Source: Novipirellula artificiosorum (lineage in GTDB: Bacteria; Planctomycetota; Planctomycetia; Pirellulales; Pirellulaceae). From it: a stretch of 64,000 bases of DNA. Of the stretch, positions 55,639 through 62,702 are shown piece after piece; positions within the stretch are counted from its first letter, which is position 1; the number at the start of each line of letters is the position of its first letter. Where the stretch lies: the NCBI RefSeq assembly GCF_007860135.1, contig NZ_SJPV01000010.1:103215-167214 (forward strand), written 5' to 3'. The notes beneath the pieces are model-generated. The model did no database searches. It had not been told where the DNA came from and was given only the letters and a program-made list of their open reading frames with translations. The position numbers and the translations under genes are program-made.

Positions 55639-56436
55639 TTGTCAGATAGTCGCCGCAGCCAAAATCCCGACGAGCGCCCGGATGACGAGCGCCCGGATGA
55701 TGAGCGCCCGGATGATGAGCGCCCGGATGATGAGCGTCCGGATGATGAGCGTCCGGATTCGGTTGAAGGCTCCGATTTCGTCGAGAGCTCGGATCGAACC
55801 AAAGCCTCCTTGCCAACTCAGTTGCCGGGACCGGCGGTGGGGCGCGCAAGTTTGTATTTTCGGGAGCTTCACCGGCTTCGGGAGTCGAAACATGCGACGA
55901 TCAATAGCCAGCAACTCGGGCGATTGGTCAATGTCTCGCCCGCTGTCGTCCGCCGAGACCTTAGCGCCCTCGGCACCGTCGGCCGCCGAGGCGTTGGCTA
56001 TTCGGTACAAACGCTGATCGAGCGAATTGGTGAGGTTCTTGGGTCGGGACAACAATGGGAGGTCGTCTTGATCGGAGTCGGCTCACTTGGTGACGCCTTG
56101 CTGCGATATCGCGGGTTTGAGAGGCTCGGATTCACGCTTACCGACGCGTTCGATGTCGATCCGGTGCGGATTGGTACGACGGTCGGGGGAATCAAGATAC
56201 GCGACGCTGCGGAGATGGAATCACGATTCCGTCAACGCCCTCCGAATCTCGCCATTCTCGCCATTCCAGCCGAAAAAGCGGCCGACGTGGCGAACCAATT
56301 GGTTTCGCTCGGCGTCTGTGGACTGCTGAACTTCGCTCCGGTGACGCTTCGACTGCCCCCGCGGATCGCGGTCGTCAATGTGGACCTTGCCAGCGAGCTA
56401 CAAAGACTTGCGTTTGCGGTGCAAAGTGGCCGATAA
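55639..56436 (+). CDS. rex: Rex-like redox-sensing repressor
   Basis: 265 residues if started at TTG 55639, which has GAGGAA five bases upstream; ATGs at 55519 and 55558 in the same frame add basic residues without motifs. Residues 11-40 are six copies of DERPD, an acidic low-complexity insert absent from normal Rex (about 210 residues). The winged helix follows (LYFRELHRLRESKHATINSQQLGRLVNVSPAVVRRDLSALG), then the NAD(H)-binding fold (VLIGVGSLGDALLRY; DVDPVRIG) and GLLNFAPVTLRLPP. Rex binds DNA when NADH is low and represses respiration and fermentation genes. The gene converges with nothing and precedes tRNA-Gln. Confidence 0.9.
   Translation: MSDSRRSQNPDERPDDERPDDERPDDERPDDERPDDERPDSVEGSDFVESSDRTKASLPTQLPGPAVGRASLYFRELHRLRESKHATINSQQLGRLVNVSPAVVRRDLSALGTVGRRGVGYSVQTLIERIGEVLGSGQQWEVVLIGVGSLGDALLRYRGFERLGFTLTDAFDVDPVRIGTTVGGIKIRDAAEMESRFRQRPPNLAILAIPAEKAADVANQLVSLGVCGLLNFAPVTLRLPPRIAVVNVDLASELQRLAFAVQSGR
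55669..55758 (+). repeat. Six 15-bp coding repeats in rex
   Basis: Six in-frame copies of a 15-base unit (GATGAGCGCCCGGAT and close variants, differing at GAC/GAT and CGC/CGT), encoding DERPD each. Copies 1-2, 3-4 and 5-6 are identical pairs, so the array grew by recent duplication. Copy number could vary between strains without breaking the frame. Confidence 0.9.
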
Positions 56437-56481
56437 CCGCAAGAAAGGCGGCGAAGGGAAAAATCGGTGAACAACGCCCGC

Positions 56482-56508
56482 AGTCTGGAAAAGTCCCTCT
56501 TTTAGACT
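56482..56508 (+). terminator. Hairpin between rex and tRNA-Gln
   Basis: AGTCT-GG-AAAAG pairs with CTTTT-AGACT around a TCCCT loop, 45 bases past the rex stop. There is no following U-run, so intrinsic termination is uncertain, but the position suits the end of the rex transcript. Confidence 0.4.
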
Positions 56509-56539
56509 CGAAGGCAACTTGCTAAAGTATTCGAAGTTC

Positions 56540-56611
56540 TACCCCGTGGTGTAATTGGCAACACAGCTGGTTTTGGTCCAGCCATTCTAGGTTCAAGTCC
56601 TAGCGGGGTAG
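56540..56611 (+). tRNA. tRNA-Gln (anticodon TTG)
   Basis: 72 bases that fold as a full cloverleaf. The acceptor stem is TACCCCG/CGGGGTA, the D-arm has GTG/CAC, the anticodon arm is GCTGG-TTTTGGT-CCAGC giving TTG, and the T-arm is CTAGG-TTCAAGT-CCTAG. A G follows the acceptor as discriminator base; the CCA end is not encoded. An integrase gene starts 250 bases downstream, so the 3' end is a likely attachment site. Confidence 0.95.
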
Positions 56612-56669
56612 CTTATCAAAGCTCCATTTTTACGGTGTTTCAGCTAAAAACGCCTTCTTGAAACGGACC

Positions 56670-56720
56670 GGCACCCTCGGGCACCCCGATTTCACCTCTT
56701 GAAATCTGGATTTGGCACCC
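56670..56720 (+). repeat. Three GGCACCC direct repeats near the integrase
   Basis: GGCACCC occurs at 56670, 56680 and 56714, with a small hairpin GATTTCA-CCTCT-TGAAATC between the last two. Clustered short repeats next to an integrase gene resemble arm-type binding sites of a tyrosine recombinase or its excision factor. Confidence 0.45.
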
Positions 56721-56860
56721 CTACATTTGCGTGATCAGCACATCAATGCGCGTGGTTCGTGACCCGCCCAGGCTTATCGCCCAGACAATGTCCCGAGCCA
56801 CCGATCCTGCGATGTGCCAGCTTGCGAACGCACTCTCGTCATGCCCATGGAGTCAGCTTG

Positions 56861-58039
56861 ATGGTCGCAAAGACGCAGACCAAGAAGCCAGCGAAACCCC
56901 GCCCCGACTTCCCCCTGTACGCCCATCCGCGCGGATACTGGTGCAAATCGTATGGAGGTACGAAACACAATTGCGGCCCATGGGACGATCCCGCAGCAGC
57001 AGAACGCAAATGGCTGGAAATCAAAGCACGACTCGACGAGGGCAAACCTGCCAAGGCGGCGACGATTGCGACCGTAAAAGTGATTTGCAATCGGTACTTG
57101 AGGGAGCAGAAGCAGCGTGCCGCCATGAGGGATATTTCAGATGCCCATGTCCGCGAAGTCCGAGCCTACTGCGTTCAGTTGCTCAAACACTTTGGAGCGA
57201 CTCGGCAGGTCGATACCATCGTGAAAGAGGACTTCGCTGCGATGAAGTCGAAGTTTCCGACCAAGTGGTCACTGAGGACACGTCGCAACAACATCCTGGG
57301 CATCCGGGCCATCTTCAAATGGGCCTGGGAAAACGACCTGATCGATTCGGTGCCAAAATACGGCAAGCTGTTTTCGGTCCCTCCGAAGCGGGCCATACGT
57401 ATCGAGAAAGCCGATAAACCAAAGAAGCTTTTTACGGCAGCTCAAGTATGGTCACTAATAGCCGATGCGAGGCCCCAAATGCGGGCGATGATTTGGCTTG
57501 GCATCAATGCAGCATATGGAAACACGGACTGTGCTTTTCTTCAGGCCAATTGGATCGACTGGCGGGAGAGCTGGCTCGAACGACCGCGAAGGAAGACAGG
57601 CGAAGACCGGGCTGCTTGGTTGTGGCCTGAAACCGTAGCCTCCTTGCAAGCGGTGCTCGGTGGGACTCGCCCTGAACCCAAGCCAGGTGTCAATCCCGAC
57701 ACCGTGTTTCTTACTCGGACGGGCCAACTCTGGCTTGATCGAGCTTCGACGAATCGCGATTCCATTGGAGAGCAATTCCGCGAGCTCGCAAAAGCCGTTG
57801 GCTGCTATAAAAAGAATGTTGGTTACTATTCCCTTCGCCACACGTTCGCATCGGTTGCTTCAGGGTGCGGGGATCAAATAGCCGTTGACCATGTCATGGG
57901 GCATGTTAACAGCAGCATGTCAGCTCACTATCGTGAGTTTGTTGACCGCGACCGAACTCGCAAGGCGTGCACCTACGTCAGAACTTGGTTGCTGGCCGAC
58001 AAGCCCCAAGACTGGAATTCGAGCGAGGCTTCAAGATGA
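56861..58039 (+). CDS. Tyrosine recombinase (integrase) of planctomycete type
   Basis: 392 residues from ATG 56861. An N-terminal SAM-like core-binding domain (about 75-165) is followed by the catalytic domain. Conserved parts are YSLRHTFASVAS (Arg and His), VDHVMGHVNSSMSAHYRE (second His and the nucleophile Tyr), and a family-typical PRRKTGEDRAAWLWPETV. At the place where the first catalytic Arg normally stands (GLRxxE) the sequence reads AYGNTDCAFL, so that Arg is missing. It lies just downstream of tRNA-Gln, which fits integration at the tRNA 3' end. An ATGA overlap couples it to the helix-turn-helix gene after it. Confidence 0.88.
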   Translation: MVAKTQTKKPAKPRPDFPLYAHPRGYWCKSYGGTKHNCGPWDDPAAAERKWLEIKARLDEGKPAKAATIATVKVICNRYLREQKQRAAMRDISDAHVREVRAYCVQLLKHFGATRQVDTIVKEDFAAMKSKFPTKWSLRTRRNNILGIRAIFKWAWENDLIDSVPKYGKLFSVPPKRAIRIEKADKPKKLFTAAQVWSLIADARPQMRAMIWLGINAAYGNTDCAFLQANWIDWRESWLERPRRKTGEDRAAWLWPETVASLQAVLGGTRPEPKPGVNPDTVFLTRTGQLWLDRASTNRDSIGEQFRELAKAVGCYKKNVGYYSLRHTFASVASGCGDQIAVDHVMGHVNSSMSAHYREFVDRDRTRKACTYVRTWLLADKPQDWNSSEASR

Positions 58040-58662
58040 TCGTGATGAGCACTGAACAACTCGAGGACTTTGATGCCGCTATTGAGCGATTAGGATACGC
58101 TCTTCATTTGGCTGAACGAGCCAATAACGATTCCTGGGTACACGAGCAGGAAGCCGCCAGTGAGAAGCCTTATTTCGATCAGTACTGCGATGAAATCAGT
58201 GGTGCCAGAGCGCTCATACGCCAAATGGCGAACGACTCGAATCCGATGGTAGAGTATCTGGCAGAGGGTTGCATGTACGTTGAGTCGGTCGCTGGGCGAT
58301 ATCTGCAGCGTGAAGCCGTTGATTGGCTCGATGATGCAAGGTTACGATTATCGATCGAGGAAACGAAGAATGAGCTATTCGGTCCGCCTCGCAAAATCAA
58401 TGAGGCGATACGGACGGATATTTTCTCAGTTGCTGACGCAGCAAGCTACTTAGACATTTCCCAGGCAGCCGTAAGAAATGCGTTCAACAATGGCTCTCTC
58501 GATGGCAAGAACGTTGGTCAGGGGAACCAGCGGAAGCAACTTCGGTTTACGAAGTCACAGCTTGATGCTTTTGTATCAGGCGCCTCACCGCAGTCGAAGT
58601 CTGCAAAGCCCCCCGTGTCCGGGACATCGAACGACGATGACCTGTTCCCTGAATTCAAATAG
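58036..58662 (+). CDS. Helix-turn-helix protein coupled to the integrase
   Basis: 208 residues from ATG 58036, overlapping the integrase stop (ATGA). The N-terminal 130 residues are helical and acidic (EQLEDFDAAIERLGYALHLAERANND). Residues 135-185 read as a helix-turn-helix of the excisionase/MerR kind (SVADAASYLDISQAAVRNAFNNG, then LRFTKSQLDAFVSG). The placement suggests an excision or integration control factor for the element at tRNA-Gln, but a different DNA-binding role is possible. The last 25 residues are Ser/Pro-rich and disordered. Confidence 0.7.
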   Translation: MIVMSTEQLEDFDAAIERLGYALHLAERANNDSWVHEQEAASEKPYFDQYCDEISGARALIRQMANDSNPMVEYLAEGCMYVESVAGRYLQREAVDWLDDARLRLSIEETKNELFGPPRKINEAIRTDIFSVADAASYLDISQAAVRNAFNNGSLDGKNVGQGNQRKQLRFTKSQLDAFVSGASPQSKSAKPPVSGTSNDDDLFPEFK

Positions 58663-58893
58663 GCGACTCGGTGGCATCCTCGTGATCGCCTTCAGTTAAA
58701 TCCGAGTTATCAGCGCAGGTCAGTCGATCGGGATGGCTCACGTTTGGTTTGCCCACCTGGCTTAGGCAAAGCGAACGCCAGGATGGTCGACAATTTGGTG
58801 AGAAGGCGTTGGCATCGTAACATCCAACAAGACTTCGCGACTTTGCGTTGATCAGTTCCCTGCCAACACTGTCACTGATGCTTTTTAAGGGCC

Positions 58894-59349
58894 ATGCACA
58901 TGTATCTCGCCTATGAATCGATTCCTATTAATGAAATCGCCAATGCACTCGGAGCTGAATTCCTTATGTGCCATGGATGCAACAGCAAGCTAGTAACGGA
59001 GGCGTACTACGAGGATGACCATGGGGCATACTTCTGCGAGGAGTGTCTAACCGATCTCCTCGCAAAGCTAGACGCGATGACTCAGATGTCTCCGTTACAA
59101 ACCCGCGGGCCTACGCAAACGCGAGAAATGGGAAGAAACCTGGGACCTGCATCGCAAGGAAGACGAACTCGAAAAAACGCTCCGCGACTTTTTCCAATCA
59201 AAGAAGTACCTAATGAAAGCCGAACTCGGCGACGACGACGTTTATGGACAATTGCCCACTACGGATCACCCAAAACCAAAACTTGCGAGAACCTTCTGAC
59301 CACACCTTTCTGGGTCTCGTTCGTTGTATCTGACATTACTGCCAAGTAG
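58894..59349 (+). CDS. Small zinc-ribbon-like protein with an aberrant tail
   Basis: 151 residues in the open frame. The first 70 residues look genuine: MHMYLAYESIPINEIANALG, a CHGC...CEEC pair 20 residues apart that could bind zinc, and LTDLLAKLDAMTQM. The remaining 80 residues are basic and featureless, and the other frame over the same DNA carries a recognisable protein fragment. So this gene probably runs into a relic and reads it out of frame; its natural end may be lost. Confidence 0.4.
   Translation: MHMYLAYESIPINEIANALGAEFLMCHGCNSKLVTEAYYEDDHGAYFCEECLTDLLAKLDAMTQMSPLQTRGPTQTREMGRNLGPASQGRRTRKNAPRLFPIKEVPNESRTRRRRRLWTIAHYGSPKTKTCENLLTTPFWVSFVVSDITAK
59081..59299 (+). pseudogene. Relic resembling a PglX/Eco57I-type methyltransferase
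   Basis: A 72-codon frame between a TGA at 59078 and a TGA at 59297, without a start codon. It begins RYKPAGLRKREKWEETWDLH and continues RKEDELEKT. The pattern RYK-x-x-GLRKR-x-x-WE-x-TW-x-L-x-R-x-ED is one I associate with the C-terminal part of PglX-type DNA methyltransferases of BREX defence systems and related Eco57I-like enzymes. The remainder does not match. The assignment rests on memory of the family and needs a search. Confidence 0.4.
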
Positions 59350-59417
59350 AATGGACGCTTATTAGACTTACATCATCTGAACCGACTGAGTTTCCTCTCC
59401 ACGGAGGCACGACACCC

Positions 59418-59948
59418 ATGGTCGATCAATCCGCCTCTGATTCAGCCTCCGCCGATGCAATTCCCGCCGCGAAGAATACATCGCAGTTCGTCGGCTTTCA
59501 AATTGACTCCCAGCAATACGCTTTTCGGATCGACCAGATTCAGGAAATCGTCATGCTTGATCAAGTCACGAAGACACCGCAAGTTGCCGATTATGTCGAG
59601 GGCGTTAGGAATCTGCGTGGAGCAATCATTCCGATCATTAACCTCCGTAGACTTCTCGGACTCGCTCCAATACCGGCTGACAACAACACACGGACCATCG
59701 TCGTCAATGTGGGTGACCGAACTATTGGATGCACGGTTGATTCGGTTACGCAAGTGATTCGAATTCCGGAGCAAAGCATTCAGCCTGCTCCCGACACGAT
59801 GACAGCTGAGGGTAACCGTGACATTGCCGGGTTTGCAAAAATGGGTGACAACCTAGTCATCATCATGAACATCGATGAATTGTTGAATCTGGCAAGACTG
59901 AGACGTCACCCTAATCATGAAATGACCACTGCTAAGAATGCGATTTAA
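59418..59948 (+). CDS. cheW: Chemotaxis adaptor CheW
   Basis: 176 residues from ATG 59418 with GGAGG 11 bases upstream. The CheW fold is clear: FVGFQIDSQQYAFRIDQIQEIVMLDQVTKTPQVADYVEGVRNLRGAIIPIINLRRLLGL, then VNVGDRTIGCTVDSVTQVIRIPEQ and GFAKMGDNLVIIMNIDELL. It bridges chemoreceptors and CheA in signalling arrays in the cytoplasm. The stop lies at the edge of a REP-like inverted repeat. It opens a run of four chemotaxis genes. Confidence 0.95.
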   Translation: MVDQSASDSASADAIPAAKNTSQFVGFQIDSQQYAFRIDQIQEIVMLDQVTKTPQVADYVEGVRNLRGAIIPIINLRRLLGLAPIPADNNTRTIVVNVGDRTIGCTVDSVTQVIRIPEQSIQPAPDTMTAEGNRDIAGFAKMGDNLVIIMNIDELLNLARLRRHPNHEMTTAKNAI

Positions 59949-60056
59949 AAAGGGGCCTGACCCTTTGTAGAGCAGCGTTTCGATTACCAAAAACATCGGC
60001 TAATCCAAGAACTCAAGGAACAGAACGCGTTTTAAGAGAGGGTCAGCCCCCTTTTT
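59947..60056. repeat. REP-like inverted repeat between cheW and the MCP
   Basis: The left arm AAAAAGGGGCCTGACCCT (59947-59964) and the right arm AGGGTCAGCCCCCTTTTT (60039-60056) are inverted copies matching at 17 of 18 positions, 74 bases apart. GGGGTCAG-type arms are those of REP sequences linked to REP-associated tyrosine transposases. The left arm overlaps the cheW stop codon; the whole may also attenuate transcription within the operon. Confidence 0.7.
59973..60035 (+). pseudogene. Possible relic C-terminus of a transposase
   Basis: Twenty codons plus TAA inside the REP-like inverted repeat read QRFDYQKHRLIQELKEQNAF, with protein-like composition and no start codon. The frame sits exactly between the two arms, as the remaining tail of a REP-associated transposase gene would. 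The match to that family is not certain. Confidence 0.3.
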
Positions 60057-60109
60057 ACACACGGTCTTAAATCAATACCCTTACCTGACTACCACCTGAG
60101 AAATGCTCC

Positions 60110-61735
60110 ATGGCCAAAGCGGCATCCCCGAAGAAAAAGAACGGGACAACGAAAACGGAACTGCGACGTGAACTGGAAACTCTGCGACAAGAGAAGTTGC
60201 GTTTCGAACAGCATGTGGCGGGCCAACTGGCTGCGATCAACAACTCGCAAGCCGTGATCGAATTCGAGGTCGACGGAACAATCATCACCGCCAATGAAAA
60301 TTTCTTGGCATCGATGGGCTATGCGCTTGGCGAGATCCAAGGCCTGCACCACAGCATTTTTGTCGAGCACGAATACCGTGAAAGTTCCGACTACAAAGAC
60401 TTCTGGGATCGACTCCATCGCGGTGATCATGCAAGTGGCCAATACAAACGGATCACCAAAACGGGTAGGGAGAGTTGGATTCAAGGATCGTACAATCCAA
60501 TCTTGGACGCGGGGGGGAAGCCCTTTAAAGTGGTCGAATATTCCACCGACATCACGGAACAGAAACTTCGAAACGCGGACTTCGAAGGTCAGATCGCGGC
60601 AATTCAAAAGTCTCAGGCGGTCATCGAATTCGAGATGGACGGAACAATCATCCGGGCTAATCAGTTGTTTCTTGACGCGATGGGTTATAGCTTCGATGAA
60701 ATCAAGGGGCGGCATCACAAAATGTTCGTCGAACCTGCTGAACGCGAGAGCGACGATTACAAAGAATTTTGGAACAAGTTGAACCGTGGCGAGTACACTC
60801 GTTCGGAGTACCGGCGAATTGGAAAAGGAGGGCGTGAGGTTTGGATACAAGGTTCTTATAATCCCATCCTCGATCTCAACGGCCGGCCCTGTAAAGTCGT
60901 TAAGTACGCCACCGATGTCACCAAACGTGTCGAATTGGAAAGTTCCGCAGAGCGGCAACGCGAGAAGACGAGACACTTGATTGATGAGGTGATCGAAAGC
61001 GCTCATCAGTTTGCCGAGGGCGCGAGAGTGATCGCCGAAAGCAGCGCGAATTTGAGCGACGGGGCTCAGAACCAAGCGGCGAGTGTAGAAGAGATGACCG
61101 CGTCGGTTGCTGAGATGACAAACGCAATCCAGGTAATCGCGACCAGCGCCAACGCATTGAACGAGCAAGCGGGCAAGACGGCATCCTTGGCCGGCGAAGC
61201 GAGCAAGACACGCAGCGAAGCGGTGGTTGCGATGCGTTTGATCGAAAAATCGAGTGAACAGATCACCGATATCATTCAAGTGATCAGCGATATTGCCAGC
61301 CAAACCAACCTGTTGGCGTTGAACGCCGCGATCGAGGCGGCCCGTGCTGGTGAGCACGGTTTGGGGTTTGCCGTGGTGGCCGATGAGGTGCGAAAACTAG
61401 CAGAACGGTCCAGCGAAGCGGCTAAGGAGATCACTCAGTTGATCAAGGAGTCATCGCGTCGCGTTGCCGAAGGCGCCGAGCTATCCGAAGAAGTGGGCAA
61501 TTCGCTCGCCTCAATCGTCGAAGCGGTCGAGAAGACGGCAGCTGGAATCCTCCAGATTGCCGAACAAACCGAATCGCAATCGGCCAGCGCCAACCAGGTC
61601 CAAGTCGCCATCCGGTCGGTGTCGGAAACGACGGAATCGAATGCTGCCAGTGCAGAGGAATTGGCGGCCAGTGCAGAACAACTCGGCGCACAGTCCCAGA
61701 CTTTGCAGGATTTGGTGAGTCAGTTTGAATCGTAA
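60110..61735 (+). CDS. Cytosolic chemoreceptor with two PAS domains
   Basis: 541 residues with no membrane span. Two closely similar PAS domains (about 38-158 and 159-280) each contain SQAVIEFE, DGTII, MGY, DYKxFW, a WIQGSYNPILD strand and a PAC segment ending TDIT or TDVT. From about 320 the methyl-accepting signalling domain follows, with the hairpin tip QTNLLALNAAIEAARAGEHGLGFAVVADEVRKLAERS. The design resembles the soluble twin-PAS receptor BdlA of Pseudomonas, which senses internal energy or redox state. Haem- or flavin-binding residues cannot be assigned. It is followed closely by cheR. Confidence 0.94.
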   Translation: MAKAASPKKKNGTTKTELRRELETLRQEKLRFEQHVAGQLAAINNSQAVIEFEVDGTIITANENFLASMGYALGEIQGLHHSIFVEHEYRESSDYKDFWDRLHRGDHASGQYKRITKTGRESWIQGSYNPILDAGGKPFKVVEYSTDITEQKLRNADFEGQIAAIQKSQAVIEFEMDGTIIRANQLFLDAMGYSFDEIKGRHHKMFVEPAERESDDYKEFWNKLNRGEYTRSEYRRIGKGGREVWIQGSYNPILDLNGRPCKVVKYATDVTKRVELESSAERQREKTRHLIDEVIESAHQFAEGARVIAESSANLSDGAQNQAASVEEMTASVAEMTNAIQVIATSANALNEQAGKTASLAGEASKTRSEAVVAMRLIEKSSEQITDIIQVISDIASQTNLLALNAAIEAARAGEHGLGFAVVADEVRKLAERSSEAAKEITQLIKESSRRVAEGAELSEEVGNSLASIVEAVEKTAAGILQIAEQTESQSASANQVQVAIRSVSETTESNAASAEELAASAEQLGAQSQTLQDLVSQFES

Positions 61736-61823
61736 TGTCGCAGGGATACCGAACCGCGGGTCCCGACGTTATGTTGCCACCTTACCCACGCTGTCTCGGA
61801 TAAAAACGAAGGAACAATCTACC

Positions 61824-62702
61824 GTGGGACTCCCGCGTCTAAGTTCGCATCAGTTCGATAGGTTCCGCGACTTCATTTACAAGAACAGCGGCATTCATAT
61901 CGACAAGAACAAGGTCACCTTGTTGAGCAATCGTATCCGCCGCCGCGTCAATGCAGGCGGGTTCGAGACCTTTGATACTTATTATCGATTTCTTACCTCA
62001 GCCGATGGTGCTAGTGAACTTGCTGGTTTCCTGGATGCAATCACGACGAACGAAACCTATTTCTTTCGCACCCAAAAGCAATTTGACTGGCTGAGCAGTG
62101 ATTGGCTGCCCGAGCAAGTCACGCGTCAGCGCGCCGGAGAACGGAAACGCCAGTTGCGGATTTGGTCGGCGGGCTGTGCCAATGGTTCCGAGCCCTACTC
62201 GATCGCGATCTGTCTGGCCGAGAATCTGTATCGGCTCCATGATTGGTCGTTAGAAGTGGTCGGAACGGATATTAGCGAAGAAATGTTGGAGGTGGCACGG
62301 AGCGGGATATTTAAATCGAGTGCGATCGACGAGGTGCCTCAGCGGCAGCGGCGACGGTACTTTCAAAACCCAACCGAAAATGATCTCTGGGAAGTGCGAG
62401 AATCGATCAAACAACTGGTTCAGTTCAAGCAACACAATCTGATGAAACCGTTGCTCGGTCCGGTTTTTGATTGCATCTTCATTCGCAACGTACTGATTTA
62501 CTTTGACCGCCAGTCGAAGCAGATCGCAGTGAACAACTTGTTGAATGCGTTGGCGGTAGGAGGCTACCTAGTGGTCGGACCGTCGGAGGGCATCTACGAA
62601 ATGCTAGGCGGTTTGGAGAGAGTCTCGCCACTTATTTACAAGAAGGTCGCAGAAACGCCCCGCAGTGCTGCAGCAGTCGGACATCGAGGTGGAAAGCCAT
62701 GA
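61824..62702 (+). CDS. cheR: Chemoreceptor methyltransferase CheR
   Basis: 292 residues from GTG 61824, with AAGGA ten bases upstream; a TTG at 61725 would overlap the MCP gene and adds residues outside the family. The N-terminal helical domain (FRDFIYKNSGIHIDKNKVTLLSNRI) is followed by the methyltransferase: NETYFFR, WSAGCANGSEPYSIA (SAM motif), VVGTDISEEMLEVA and CIFIRNVLIYFD. It methylates Glu side chains of receptors with S-adenosylmethionine to set adaptation. Its stop overlaps the cheA start (ATGA). Confidence 0.94.
   Translation: MGLPRLSSHQFDRFRDFIYKNSGIHIDKNKVTLLSNRIRRRVNAGGFETFDTYYRFLTSADGASELAGFLDAITTNETYFFRTQKQFDWLSSDWLPEQVTRQRAGERKRQLRIWSAGCANGSEPYSIAICLAENLYRLHDWSLEVVGTDISEEMLEVARSGIFKSSAIDEVPQRQRRRYFQNPTENDLWEVRESIKQLVQFKQHNLMKPLLGPVFDCIFIRNVLIYFDRQSKQIAVNNLLNALAVGGYLVVGPSEGIYEMLGGLERVSPLIYKKVAETPRSAAAVGHRGGKP

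Noticed and set aside
55669..55758. CRISPR-like array at the 15-bp repeats
   Set aside because: The repeats are contiguous, without spacers, and lie in frame inside rex.
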